Positions 52,226 to 61,945 of a stretch of DNA of 64,000 bases are shown here, piece after piece. Origin of the DNA: Levilactobacillus zymae DSM 19395 (GTDB lineage Bacteria > Bacillota > Bacilli > Lactobacillales > Lactobacillaceae); contig NZ_AZDW01000013.1 of NCBI RefSeq assembly GCF_001434115.1, positions 124,001 to 188,000 on the forward strand, given 5' to 3'. The notes below the pieces were generated by a model, which worked only from the letters and a program-made list of their open reading frames with translations, was not told the DNA's origin and did no database searches. Made by a program: the position numbers and the translations under genes. Every line of letters starts with the position of its first letter. Positions within the stretch are counted from its first letter, which is position 1.

Positions 52226-52732
52226 GTGAAAGCTAAACCGAGTTTAGAGCAGGCCCTGTGTATCGTGGCCTTGTTAGGGATTCAGGACCGGCAGATTCCG
52301 CTGCAGAGCCGACTGGTGGCCGAACGCCTGGGGATTTCAACCAGTTACTTGAAGAAAATCGTCCAGAAGTTAGCCGGGGCGCAGATCGTACGGACCGTCT
52401 CGGGGCGCGACGGGGGCATCGTTTTGACCAAGGACCCGCAGCAGATCACCCTGCTAGACGTGTTCGATGCGATTGAGGGGCAACAGTCATTTATCACCAA
52501 TACGGGATTGGTCAACAAGGTGTTTGGGCTGGATCACAAGGCCGAATTCATGCGGACCTTTCAGTTAAAAAACTTCCGGGATCAACGCCCGGTGGCCAAC
52601 GTCCTCGCCGTGTTTGACCAGGCCGAGGCGCTTTACCGTAAGCAGTTGGCCTCCCTGACGATTGGCGCGGTCTTACCGACGGATGGGCGTCAGGCCCTCC
52701 AGCTCGACTGGACGCGCTGGCTAAAGCGGTAA
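52226..52732 (+). CDS. Rrf2-family transcriptional regulator
   Basis: A 168-residue regulator. The N-terminal winged helix has SLEQALCIVALLG, PLQSRLVAERLGISTSYLKKIVQKL and the wing VRTVSGRDGGIVL, matching Rrf2. The cluster-binding cysteines of IscR/NsrR are missing; the only Cys is near residue 12. It is therefore unlikely to hold an Fe-S cluster. GTG 52226 is the start with AAGGAGG 8 nt upstream. The MMPL gene follows 57 bp later without a terminator, so it is likely controlled together. Confidence 0.88.
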   Translation: MKAKPSLEQALCIVALLGIQDRQIPLQSRLVAERLGISTSYLKKIVQKLAGAQIVRTVSGRDGGIVLTKDPQQITLLDVFDAIEGQQSFITNTGLVNKVFGLDHKAEFMRTFQLKNFRDQRPVANVLAVFDQAEALYRKQLASLTIGAVLPTDGRQALQLDWTRWLKR

Positions 52733-52789
52733 GGTCAAACAAGTGCAACAGCAACGAGAGAATTGAATTTTTAGGAGGTTTTTCACGTT

Positions 52790-55700
52790 TTGCGCTGGAT
52801 GAACAAACACTACATCTGGAACGTGATCGGCTGGCTAGTCATTGTCCTACTGGCCGTCCTCACGATTCCCAATATGAGTAAATTAGTAGCCGATAAGGGA
52901 CAAATCACCGTACCGAGCAGTTATCAAAGTACCCGGGCCACCAACATGCAAAAGCAATGGGGGCGTTCGCAACGGGGCACCACGGCCGTGGTCGTGGTCT
53001 TCAATAACGGCGACTCGGCCTTAACGAGTCAGCAAAATACGGCGATCGATAACACGATTCAACGGATTAAAAATCATGAGGATCAGTATCAGATCCGGTC
53101 GATCACGGCGGCCAGTGATAGTTCCACGGCCGCTTCGCAACTGATTTCGAAGGATAAGAGTACCCAGCTGCTCCAACTGAACGTCCATAAGTCGTCGAGT
53201 CATTCCATCACGACGATTCGCTCGCAGATTACCAAGCTGGCCAAGACCAGTGGCGTGACCACCTACGTCACCGGGGCGGACGTCTTGAACCAAGACTTTT
53301 CGGACGCCACGCAGGCCGGGGTCCAGAAGACCGAAATTATTGCCGCCATTTTTATTTTCTTAGTTCTTTGGTTGGTCTTCCGGTCACCGATTACGCCGCT
53401 GTTCTCATTATTGACCGTGGCCGTTTCGGTGATCACCTCGATCTCCGTGGTCGCCAACCTGGTCGACCGCTTCAACTTCCCGTTCTCCAACTTCACGGAA
53501 GTCTTCATCGTCATCGTGTTGTTTGGGATTGGAACCGACTACAACATCCTCCTGTATAACGAGTTCCGTGAGCGGTTAGCCAACGGAAAGGACCGCTATA
53601 CCGCAACTAGAGAAGCCATCCGTATCGGGGGCCGCACGGTATTGTATTCCGGGCTGTCCGTGTTGATTGGGATGAGTGTGTTGGGCTTTGCCAACTTCTC
53701 ACTTTACCGCTCCGCCGTGGGGATTGCCGTCGGGGTCGTCGTGTTACTGGCGGTCTTACTGACGCTGAACCCGTTTTTCATGGCGATTTGCGGACCGAAG
53801 ATGTTCTGGCCGGTTAAGAAGTTCCAGGGTGAAGGCGATAGCCGGCTCTGGCATAACATGGCCAAGCACTCGATGATTCGCCCGGTGATCACGTTACTGC
53901 TGGTCGGGATCATCTTTATTCCGCTGGCCCTGACGTCCCACGGTACGCTGGACTACGATAACTTGGTTGAAATTGGCGACAACGTGCCCGCCAAGCAAGG
54001 CTTCAAGGTCGTTCAACAACACTTCTCCAAGGGGACGGCCGAGCCGACGACGATTTATATCCAGAGTACTCATAAGTTAGATAACGAAAAATCGTTACTG
54101 CTGATTGACCGGTTGACCAAGCAACTGCAGCAATCTGACGGGGTCAAGACCGTGGCGTCCGTCACCCAACCCGGTGGTAAGGCCATCAAGAAACTGTACG
54201 TCCGGAACCAGATGAGTTCGGTCACCACCGGTTTGGTCCAAGCCCAAAAAGGGGTCAACAAGATCAACAAGGGCCTCAAGTCCGCCAACAGTAAGCTGGG
54301 CAAGCAAAACGTTTCCGGCTCCGTGAGTCAGGCCAAAAAACTCGCCAGCGGGGCCCAACAGGTCAGCAGTGGGACTAAGCAACTGCAATCGGCGATCTCC
54401 CAGGTCTCGACCGGGGTCAACTCGTTGAATAGCCAGGTCTCCTCGGCCTCGGGCGGGCAACAAGCGGCCCAACTGGCTCAATTAGAGTCGGCACTACCAC
54501 AGCTGAACGCCGCGATTCAACAGTTGAACACCCAAGTTTCCGGGAGTTCGACCAGTGCTAGTGGCGTCACCGGTTCACTGACCACCATTGGGAGTCAAAC
54601 GCAAGACATTGCGACCCAGTTGCGCAACATTCAAAGCGCGATGGGTAACCTGCCATCCGTTTCGGCGTCGAGCGTCGCCGCGGCCTTTACCGCCGCCGGG
54701 GCCCCGTTGTCCGCGACGCAACAACAGGTCTTGGCCGGCGTCTTAGCCAAGCAGGCGGCCGCCCAACAACAATTGAAGTCGACGCTGTCGAGTTCCCTGA
54801 CCAAGATCGGTAGCGACGCGACGGCCATTGGTAACGCGGACCAAAGCGTTGCCAGTCAGTTACAAACGCTGCAAGGCTCGACGAGTCAGCTGCAAAGTGC
54901 CGTGGCCACGCTGGCCCAGAAGTCTAACGTGGTTCTGCCGGGGGCGGCGACGGCCTTACAAACGGCTAGTTCGCAGTCTAGCCAGTTAGCCAGTGCGACG
55001 AGTCAGCTGCAAAGTGCTATGACCACGATCAACGGGCAGATGCCGACGTTGGTTTCCGGTGCCAGTCAGGTCGCCAGTGGCAACCAAACCATGGCGACCA
55101 AGCTAGCATCGATGAGTAAACAACTGGCGACGTTGAAGGCCGGCTTAGGGTCGGCAACGACCGGACTGTCCAGCGTATCGAGCGGGGTCGGGTCGGCGAA
55201 CGGCTACCTCAAGGGCTTGCAAAAGTCCGCGGCGTCGCAAACCTTCTACATTCCGGCCAAGCAATTACACGGCAAGTCGTTTGCCCCGGCCTTGAAGACC
55301 TACTTGTCACCGAACAAGAAGTTGACCAAGCTGACGGTGGTCTTAAACGACGACCCGAGTTCCGCGGCCGCCATGGCGCGCCTGCCTAAACTGGAAAAGG
55401 TCGTCACCGGTTCACTGAAGGGCACGAGCTTGGGGAATGCCAAGGTGGCCTTCGGGGGCAACACGTCCCAGACCAACGACATCAACGAGATGGCGTCCGG
55501 GGACTTCACCCGCACGGTGATCATCATGTTAGCCGGAATCTTTATCGCCTTGATGGTAGTTACGCGTTCGTTGGTTCAACCGATCGTGATCGAAGGCATC
55601 TTGATCCTGGCTTACTCCGGGGCCTTAACGCTGGTTCACTGGTTGGCTAAGCCAATTTTGGGCACCAACATGCTGACCTGGAACACGCCGTTCTTCACGT

Positions 55701-56056
55701 TCGTCATGTTGATCTCGCTGGGGGTCGATTACTCGATCTTCCTGATGCGCAAGTACCGGGAATACCTGCACGAACCGGGGGCCACGAGTACCAAGATGCT
55801 CCAGGCCGCTACGGTCATTGGGACCGTGGTCATCTCGGCCGGGATCATCTTGAGCGGGACGTTTGCCGCGTTGATTCCATCCGGCGTCATGACGTTGATC
55901 CAGATTGCGTTGGCCGTGATCTTAGGGATCGTCTTATTGATCATCCTGTTGCCAATCGTAATGCCTGCGGTCATGAAGATTACCTACCCGTACCCGTATT
56001 CCGGGATTGCTCGGCACGCAAATGCCGAAGCCCGCGAGACGGAGAAAAAAGAGTAA
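52790..56056 (+). CDS. MMPL/RND-family membrane transporter with large central coiled-coil domain
   Basis: A 1088-residue membrane protein. An N-terminal helix (about residues 9-26), an extracytoplasmic domain, then a first block of helices (about 182-345, LFGIGTDYNILLYNEFRERL). A second block (about 909-1058) has SLGVDYSIFLMRKYREYL. Between them a Ser/Gln/Ala-rich helical domain (about 484-805; AQQVSSGTKQLQSAISQ pattern) resembles the extracellular stalk of YhgE/Pip-like proteins. The paired DYxIxL motifs mark MMPL transporters; substrate unknown. TTG 52790 is likely the start: AGGAGG is 11 nt away versus 20 nt for ATG 52799. Confidence 0.92.
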   Translation: MRWMNKHYIWNVIGWLVIVLLAVLTIPNMSKLVADKGQITVPSSYQSTRATNMQKQWGRSQRGTTAVVVVFNNGDSALTSQQNTAIDNTIQRIKNHEDQYQIRSITAASDSSTAASQLISKDKSTQLLQLNVHKSSSHSITTIRSQITKLAKTSGVTTYVTGADVLNQDFSDATQAGVQKTEIIAAIFIFLVLWLVFRSPITPLFSLLTVAVSVITSISVVANLVDRFNFPFSNFTEVFIVIVLFGIGTDYNILLYNEFRERLANGKDRYTATREAIRIGGRTVLYSGLSVLIGMSVLGFANFSLYRSAVGIAVGVVVLLAVLLTLNPFFMAICGPKMFWPVKKFQGEGDSRLWHNMAKHSMIRPVITLLLVGIIFIPLALTSHGTLDYDNLVEIGDNVPAKQGFKVVQQHFSKGTAEPTTIYIQSTHKLDNEKSLLLIDRLTKQLQQSDGVKTVASVTQPGGKAIKKLYVRNQMSSVTTGLVQAQKGVNKINKGLKSANSKLGKQNVSGSVSQAKKLASGAQQVSSGTKQLQSAISQVSTGVNSLNSQVSSASGGQQAAQLAQLESALPQLNAAIQQLNTQVSGSSTSASGVTGSLTTIGSQTQDIATQLRNIQSAMGNLPSVSASSVAAAFTAAGAPLSATQQQVLAGVLAKQAAAQQQLKSTLSSSLTKIGSDATAIGNADQSVASQLQTLQGSTSQLQSAVATLAQKSNVVLPGAATALQTASSQSSQLASATSQLQSAMTTINGQMPTLVSGASQVASGNQTMATKLASMSKQLATLKAGLGSATTGLSSVSSGVGSANGYLKGLQKSAASQTFYIPAKQLHGKSFAPALKTYLSPNKKLTKLTVVLNDDPSSAAAMARLPKLEKVVTGSLKGTSLGNAKVAFGGNTSQTNDINEMASGDFTRTVIIMLAGIFIALMVVTRSLVQPIVIEGILILAYSGALTLVHWLAKPILGTNMLTWNTPFFTFVMLISLGVDYSIFLMRKYREYLHEPGATSTKMLQAATVIGTVVISAGIILSGTFAALIPSGVMTLIQIALAVILGIVLLIILLPIVMPAVMKITYPYPYSGIARHANAEARETEKKE

Positions 56057-56103
56057 TTGCGTTAAAAAATAACGGGAGTGCCTAAAAATTGGGCGCCCCC
56101 TTG

Positions 56104-56153
56104 AAGGTAGCGGGTCCTGCGACTGAAATGGTCGGGGGACCCGCTACCTTTTT
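56104..56153 (+). terminator. Terminator of the MMPL gene
   Basis: Long stem AAGGTAGCGGGTCC / GGACCCGCTACCTT with inner CGAC/GTCG, followed by TTTT. Confidence 0.95.
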
Positions 56154-56256
56154 GCTAACCGTTAGTTGGGCGGACCCCGTCAGTGGTGGGTATCTAAAAC
56201 GCGGGACTTAGCTTATACTAAGAGGTAAGCAGTCAATTTAGAGAGGAAGTTACGAC

Positions 56257-56964
56257 ATGGATGCAGACCATTTATCACGGCGCCTAGCGACCGTAGCCCA
56301 CTATATTCCCCAGGGAAGCCGGTTGGCCGACATCGGGACCGACCACGCCTACCTCCCCGTGAATCTCTTGAAACGGGGCGTGATCCAAGGCGGCGTGGCC
56401 GGCGAGGTGGTGCGCGGCCCGTTTGAAAACGCCCAACACGAGATTCAACGCGAGGGCTTTAGCGACCGGCTGACCGCCAGATTGGCCAACGGGTTACGGG
56501 CCATCGAACCGGCCGACCACATCGATACCGTCGCCATTGCGGGGATGGGTGGCACGTTGATCACCAATATTTTGACCCAGGACTTTGACCGTCTCACGGG
56601 CGTCAACCGCCTGGTGCTTCAGCCCAACGTGAGTGCCAATCAGATTCGCCAATTCCTGATGACCCACGGCTTTAAGTTGGTGGCCGAAGAGATTTTGGCC
56701 GAAGACGGTCACATCTACGAAGTCCTGGTCGCCGACCGGACCACGGAAGCGGTCAGCTACACGGCCGACGAGTTACGGTTCGGCCCGTTCCTGTTGGCGG
56801 CGCCTAACGCGGCCTTTATCGCCAAGTGGCAACACGAGGCGTCACGCACCCGTGAGGTCTTACAGCAGATGCAGGGGGCCAAGCAGGTGCCCACGGAGAA
56901 GGTGGCGGCGTTGACCGCCGAATTACACCAAATTGAGGAGGTCTTGGCCCATGCGCGCGCGTGA
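56257..56964 (+). CDS. trmK: tRNA (adenine22-N1)-methyltransferase TrmK
   Basis: A 235-residue SAM-dependent enzyme that methylates A22 of bacterial tRNAs. The SAM motif is LADIGTDHAYLPV (about residues 23-35); the family-specific IAGMGGTLITNIL and LQPNVSANQIRQFL follow, with a helical C-terminal domain. Starts after GAGAGGAAG. Overlaps the Nif3-like gene by 14 bp, the usual trmK-nif3 pairing in Bacillota. Confidence 0.96.
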   Translation: MDADHLSRRLATVAHYIPQGSRLADIGTDHAYLPVNLLKRGVIQGGVAGEVVRGPFENAQHEIQREGFSDRLTARLANGLRAIEPADHIDTVAIAGMGGTLITNILTQDFDRLTGVNRLVLQPNVSANQIRQFLMTHGFKLVAEEILAEDGHIYEVLVADRTTEAVSYTADELRFGPFLLAAPNAAFIAKWQHEASRTREVLQQMQGAKQVPTEKVAALTAELHQIEEVLAHARA

Positions 56965-57757
56965 GTTAGTGGAACGCTTCGAACAGTTTGCCCCGAAATC
57001 CTGGGCGGAACCCTGGGATGTCCCGGGCTTACAATTGGGGGACCTAGACGCCCCCGTGCATAAGGTCCTGGTAACGCTAGACGTCCGGCCGGAAACGGTC
57101 CAAGAGGCCATCGACGTAGGCGCCGACTTCATCTTTGCGCACCACCCGGCGATGTTTCATCCGGCCAAGACGCTGGACTTGAGTGTGCCGCAAAACCAGA
57201 TGTACGCCACGATTTTAGCGCACCACATCACGGTTTACGCGGCCCACACCAACCTGGACAGCGCCCCGGGGGGGATGAACGATTGGCTGGCCGCCGCGTT
57301 AGGCCTGCAAAACTGTGAGGGCCTGGTTCCCAGCAACGGTCAGGGTGCCACGCCGGCGGTGACCATGGGCCGGGTGGGCGAGCTAGCGCAGCCCACCACG
57401 GTCCGGGCCTTTGCCGAACACTGTAAAACGGTCTTCGGCTTGACCGGCTTGCGATTGATCAGTCACACCCCGGCGGCCCCCGTTCAGCGGGTCGCCGTCT
57501 TGGGCGGCAGTGGCAGTGAATTTTATCCCGCAGCGCTGCAACACCATGCCGACGTGTACGTGACCGGTGACGTGTCCTACCACCCGGCCCACGACATGTT
57601 GGCGGCGGGGCTGAGCGTGATCGATCCCGGCCACCACATCGAAAGTATCTGTCAGCCCCACCTGACCCAGATATTTACCACCTGGGCCAGCGAAAACAAT
57701 TGGGACGTCGCCATTCAGGCCACGGCCCTGAACACCGACCCGTTTACTTTTCTTTGA
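56951..57757 (+). CDS. Nif3-like dinuclear metal centre protein
   Basis: A 268-residue protein of the NIF3/DUF34 family. Metal-ligand motifs are FAHHPAMFHPAK (about residue 62), AAHTNLDSAPGG and the C-terminal DPGHHIESIC. It is a compact form without the large central insertion of B. subtilis YqfO. Biochemical function is unsettled. ATG 56951 has GAGGAGG 9 nt upstream and lies within the end of trmK. Confidence 0.94.
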   Translation: MRARELVERFEQFAPKSWAEPWDVPGLQLGDLDAPVHKVLVTLDVRPETVQEAIDVGADFIFAHHPAMFHPAKTLDLSVPQNQMYATILAHHITVYAAHTNLDSAPGGMNDWLAAALGLQNCEGLVPSNGQGATPAVTMGRVGELAQPTTVRAFAEHCKTVFGLTGLRLISHTPAAPVQRVAVLGGSGSEFYPAALQHHADVYVTGDVSYHPAHDMLAAGLSVIDPGHHIESICQPHLTQIFTTWASENNWDVAIQATALNTDPFTFL

Positions 57758-57812
57758 CCGGACCGGCGTGTAAACTAACCATGAGATTAAATTAAGCTGA
57801 GGAGTGATTTTT

Positions 57813-59054
57813 TTGGCAAAGTATGCAAACCTGATTCCCCGTTTCCTGGACTACGTGAAGGTCAACACCCGTTCGGACCCGCACTCGACGACGATTCCGT
57901 CGACGCCGCGCCTGACCGAATTTGCTCATCGGTTGGTGCAGGACCTGACTGCGATTGGCTTACAAAACGTGCACATCAACCCGCAATCATCCTACGTGTA
58001 CGCGACGCTGCCGGCGAACACCGACAAGGACGTGACTAAGATCGGGTTCATTTCCCACTTCGATACCGCGGACTTTAACAGTGAACACATCCAACCGCAA
58101 ATCGTGGAAAACTACGATGGGCATTCTGTGATCAAGCTAGACGCCGCTGGCAAGTACACGCTGGACCCGGCGGTCTTCCCGAACCTGAAGAACTACCAGG
58201 GCGACACGTTGATCACGACCGACGGCACGACCCTCTTAGGGGCCGATGACAAGTCCGGGGTCGCCGAAATCATGGCGGCCGCGGAGTACCTGTTGGCGCA
58301 CCCGGAGATCAAACACGGCGAGATTGAAATCGGCTTGGGCCCCGACGAAGAAATCGGGACCGGGGCGGACCACTTCGACGTGGCCGACTTTGGGGCCGAT
58401 ATCGCCTACACGGTCGACGGCGGGCCTCTGGGGCAATTGGAATACGAGACCTTTAACGCGGCGGACGCCCAGGTGGAAATTACCGGGACCAACGTGCACC
58501 CCGCCGAAGCCAAGGGCGTGATGGTCAACGCCTCGCAGGTCGCCATGGACTTTCACGCGAAGCTACCGGCCCACGACCGGCCGGAAAACACGGCGGGCCG
58601 TGAAGGGTTCTTCCACCTGTACAGCATGACCGGTGACGTGGATTCGGCGCATCTGAGCTACATTATCCGCGACCACGACCGGCAGATTTTCGAAGACCGT
58701 AAGCAACTTTTCCGGGGCGTGGCCGATCAACTAAACCAAGCCTTCGGACAGGACCGCGTTCAGGTCACCATCAAGGACCAGTACTACAACATGCGCGAGG
58801 TCCTCGAAAAGGACATGCACGTGGTGGACCTGGCCAAGCAAGCCCTAGAAGACCTCGACATCCAACCGCTGATCTTCCCGGTTCGGGGCGGGACCGATGG
58901 TTCGAAGATCTCCTTTATGGGGCTGCCAACGCCGAACCTGTTTGCCGGGGGCGAAAACATGCACGGCCGGTTCGAGTACGTTTCCGAACAGACCATGGAA
59001 AAGGCCACCGACGTCTTGATCAAGATCGTCTCTTTGGCGGAACAGCAGGCTTAA
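57813..59054 (+). CDS. pepT: Peptidase T (tripeptide aminopeptidase)
   Basis: A 413-residue zinc metallopeptidase of family M20 that cleaves N-terminal residues from tripeptides. Metal and catalytic motifs are ISHFDTADF (about residue 77), [11 protein letters not shown] (about 140), [13 protein letters not shown] (about 175) and [11 protein letters not shown] near the end. TTG 57813 is used: CTGAGGAG is 9 nt upstream and the GTG at 57804 touches it. Together with PepI it forms part of the peptide-use enzymes. Confidence 0.96.
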   Translation: MAKYANLIPRFLDYVKVNTRSDPHSTTIPSTPRLTEFAHRLVQDLTAIGLQNVHINPQSSYVYATLPANTDKDVTKIGFISHFDTADFNSEHIQPQIVENYDGHSVIKLDAAGKYTLDPAVFPNLKNYQGDTLITTDGTTLLGADDKSGVAEIMAAAEYLLAHPEIKHGEIEIGLGPDEEIGTGADHFDVADFGADIAYTVDGGPLGQLEYETFNAADAQVEITGTNVHPAEAKGVMVNASQVAMDFHAKLPAHDRPENTAGREGFFHLYSMTGDVDSAHLSYIIRDHDRQIFEDRKQLFRGVADQLNQAFGQDRVQVTIKDQYYNMREVLEKDMHVVDLAKQALEDLDIQPLIFPVRGGTDGSKISFMGLPTPNLFAGGENMHGRFEYVSEQTMEKATDVLIKIVSLAEQQA

Positions 59055-59061
59055 ATTAATT

Positions 59062-59078
59062 AGTCAAAATTGGTCAAA
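59062..59078 (+). promoter_or_regulatory. CtsR operator upstream of clpB
   Basis: Direct heptad repeat AGTCAAA-ATT-GGTCAAA, an exact match to the CtsR box, 5 bp before the -35. It indicates class III heat-shock repression. Confidence 0.9.
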
Positions 59079-59083
59079 TTATT

Positions 59084-59111
59084 TTGAATTTGGCCTAAAA
59101 TCAGTTAGAAT
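59084..59111 (+). promoter_or_regulatory. Promoter of clpB
   Basis: TTGAAT (59084-59089), 16 bp, TAGAAT (59106-59111). A weak GAGG/CCTC hairpin with a T-run (59125-59152) follows in the leader. Confidence 0.75.
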
Positions 59112-59193
59112 ATGAATGAAAATTGAGGTTGACCGTGGGTTGCCTCTTTTTTAGTCCTAACATTTAACCTAAATTTGAAACGGAGGAATCCTC

Positions 59194-61803
59194 ATGGACC
59201 CAGAAAAAATGACTCAAGCTTTGACCGATGCACTGGGCGAAGCGCAACGCATCGCCGTGACCCGCAAGCACCAGGCCGTCACGGTCGCGCACCTATTCAA
59301 GTTTCTCGTCCAACCCGGGGAATTGGCCCGACAATTGTTTCAGGATGCGGGCGTCGACGTCGGACAACTGGACGCCGAGCTGGACCGGGAGTTAGACGGA
59401 ATCAGTCAGGTGACCGGTAGCGGCGTCCAGTACGGTCAAACCTTCTCCAATAATTTAACCGAACTCCTACAACAAGCGGATCAACTCCGCGAAAAGTACC
59501 ACGACGACTACCTGGCCATCGACACGGTGGTCTTAGCCGTGATGCACTTGACTGGTGAAAGCCTGACCGACTACTTGAAGCAGCGGGGGTTGACCACGAG
59601 TCGCCTCAAGCAGGCCGTCGACCAACTTCGCGGGGGCGAGCGGGTGACCTCGAAGAACCAAGAAGACCAGTATAAGGCCTTAGAAAAGTACGGGACCGAC
59701 CTGGTCAAGGCCATGCGTAGCGGCAAGATCGATCCGATCATCGGTCGCGACGACGAAATTTTGGCCGTGATCCGGATTCTATCGCGCAAGACCAAGAACA
59801 ACCCGGTCCTGATTGGGGAACCCGGGGTCGGCAAGACCGCCATCGTGGAGGGCTTAGCCCAACGAATCGTGCGCGGGGACGTGCCCGATAACCTGAAGGA
59901 CAAGACCATCTTCTCCCTGGATATGGGATCCCTGATTGCCGGGGCCAAGTACCGGGGGGAATTCGAGGAACGGTTGAAGGCCGTCTTGAAGGAAGTCACC
60001 AAGAGTGACGGCCAGATCATCATGTTTATCGACGAAATCCACAACATCGTGGGCGCCGGCAAGGCCGAGGGCAGCATGGACGCCGGTAACCTGTTGAAAC
60101 CCATGCTAGCCCGTGGTGAGTTGCACCTGATTGGGGCCACGACGCTCGACGAATACCGCCAGTACATGGAACAGGACAAGGCGCTCGAGCGGCGGTTCCA
60201 ACGCGTGGTGGTTAACGAACCCAGCGTGGAGGACACCGTCACCATCCTGCGGGGGATTCGCGAACGCTTCGAGATCCACCACGGGGTGCGGATTCACGAT
60301 AACGCGCTGGTGGCCGCGGCCAAGCTGTCCGACCGTTACCTGACCGACCGCTTCTTGCCCGATAAGGCCATCGACCTGGTCGACGAGGCCTCGGCGTCCA
60401 TCCGGGTGGAAATGAATTCGGCGCCCACGGAACTGGACCAGGCCCGGCGCCAAATGATGCGGATGCAGGTCGAACAGACCGCGCTGAAACAAGAGACCGA
60501 TGCGGCGTCGCAGGCGCGGTTGCAGGAGCTGAAGAAGCAACTGGCCGATACCAAGGAAAAGGTCGATCGGTTGAGCGCGCAGTGGAACGACGAAAAGTCG
60601 GCCATTCACCGGTTAGGCGACAAGAAGACCGAGCTGGATCAGGCCAAGCGCGACCTGACCACCGCCGAGAGCCAGTACGACCTGACCAAGGCCGCCGAGT
60701 TGCAACACGGGACGATTCCCCGTTTGGAAAAGGAACTAGCCGACCTAGAAGCCCAGGACCAACAGAAACACTGGTTGGTATCCGAGTCCGTCACGGCCAA
60801 CGAAATCGCGGCCGTGGTCAGTCGGATGACCGGCATCCCGGTCACCAAGCTGGTTCAGGGCGAACGGGAGAAACTGTTGAAGCTCGCCGACCGGTTGCAC
60901 GACCGGGTCGTGGGTCAGGACCAGGCCGTGACTGCCGTGGCCGACGCCGTTTTACGGTCGCGGGCCGGTCTGCAGGATCCGACTAAACCGTTGGGGTCCT
61001 TTCTCTTCTTGGGGCCGACCGGGGTCGGGAAGACCGAGTTAGCCAAGGCGCTAGCCGCCAACCTGTTTGACAGCGAAGACCATATGGTACGGATCGATAT
61101 GAGTGAGTACATGGAAAAGGAATCCGTGTCACGCTTGGTCGGGGCGGCCCCCGGTTACGTGGGCTACGAAGAAGGCGGCCAATTGACCGAGGCCGTGCGG
61201 CGCAACCCGTACACCATCGTGTTGTTTGACGAAGTGGAGAAGGCCCACCCCGACGTCTTCAACCTGTTACTGCAGGTCCTAGACGACGGGCGGTTGACCG
61301 ACAGTCAGGGCCGGACCGTGGACTTCAAGAACACGATTCTGATTATGACGTCGAATCTGGGGTCGGATATCTTGTTACAGGGGACCGACGATCAGGGGCA
61401 CATCACCCCCGAGGCGCAACAACAGGTGGCACGGCTCTTGCAGACGCACTTCCGGCCGGAATTTTTGAACCGGATCGACGACACCATCATGTTCACGCCG
61501 TTAACGTTGGCCGACGTGCAACAAATTGTAGTCAAGTTGATTGGCCATCTGGCGACCCGCTTGCACGACCAACAATTGGATCTGACGATTACGCCGGCCG
61601 CTCAAGCCTGGATCGCCAAGGCGGGTTACCTGCCGGCGTACGGGGCCCGGCCACTGCAACGCTTTATCACGATGCACGTGGAAACACCGCTGGCTAAGGA
61701 ACTGATTGCCGGGAAGATTCCCGCGCACAGTCTGATTACCATTGACGTGGCAAATGACCAGTTGACTTTTACGCACGCCGCCCAGGCAACAACTAAAAAT
61801 TAA
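59194..61803 (+). CDS. clpB: ATP-dependent disaggregase ClpB
   Basis: An 869-residue Hsp100 AAA+ chaperone that resolves protein aggregates together with DnaK. The Clp N-domain covers about 1-145. NBD1 has Walker [10 protein letters not shown] (about 208). The middle coiled-coil domain (about 400-530) has the ClpB-type long M domain. NBD2 has Walker [10 protein letters not shown] (about 608). There is no IGF/L ClpP loop, in line with a disaggregase. The CtsR box upstream gives heat-shock control. Confidence 0.97.
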   Translation: MDPEKMTQALTDALGEAQRIAVTRKHQAVTVAHLFKFLVQPGELARQLFQDAGVDVGQLDAELDRELDGISQVTGSGVQYGQTFSNNLTELLQQADQLREKYHDDYLAIDTVVLAVMHLTGESLTDYLKQRGLTTSRLKQAVDQLRGGERVTSKNQEDQYKALEKYGTDLVKAMRSGKIDPIIGRDDEILAVIRILSRKTKNNPVLIGEPGVGKTAIVEGLAQRIVRGDVPDNLKDKTIFSLDMGSLIAGAKYRGEFEERLKAVLKEVTKSDGQIIMFIDEIHNIVGAGKAEGSMDAGNLLKPMLARGELHLIGATTLDEYRQYMEQDKALERRFQRVVVNEPSVEDTVTILRGIRERFEIHHGVRIHDNALVAAAKLSDRYLTDRFLPDKAIDLVDEASASIRVEMNSAPTELDQARRQMMRMQVEQTALKQETDAASQARLQELKKQLADTKEKVDRLSAQWNDEKSAIHRLGDKKTELDQAKRDLTTAESQYDLTKAAELQHGTIPRLEKELADLEAQDQQKHWLVSESVTANEIAAVVSRMTGIPVTKLVQGEREKLLKLADRLHDRVVGQDQAVTAVADAVLRSRAGLQDPTKPLGSFLFLGPTGVGKTELAKALAANLFDSEDHMVRIDMSEYMEKESVSRLVGAAPGYVGYEEGGQLTEAVRRNPYTIVLFDEVEKAHPDVFNLLLQVLDDGRLTDSQGRTVDFKNTILIMTSNLGSDILLQGTDDQGHITPEAQQQVARLLQTHFRPEFLNRIDDTIMFTPLTLADVQQIVVKLIGHLATRLHDQQLDLTITPAAQAWIAKAGYLPAYGARPLQRFITMHVETPLAKELIAGKIPAHSLITIDVANDQLTFTHAAQATTKN

Positions 61804-61820
61804 GGCTAATGCTTTTGCGT

Positions 61821-61856
61821 ATCCCGGGATAACCAGTCGGTGTCCCGGGATTTTTG
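61821..61856 (+). terminator. Terminator of clpB
   Basis: ATCCCGGGA / TCCCGGGAT stem, 13-nt loop, TTTTT. Confidence 0.93.
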
Positions 61857-61907
61857 GGATTTAAGACTGGAACGTGCGTTCGTCACCCCGGAACTTTCGG
61901 CATTTTC

Positions 61908-61916
61908 TGGTATAAT
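61908..61916 (+). promoter_or_regulatory. Extended -10 of dnaE
   Basis: TGG followed by TATAAT (61911-61916), 30 bp before the start codon; no good -35. Confidence 0.65.
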
Positions 61917-61945
61917 AAGAACCAGCAAGAAAGGGGAGAAACGAC

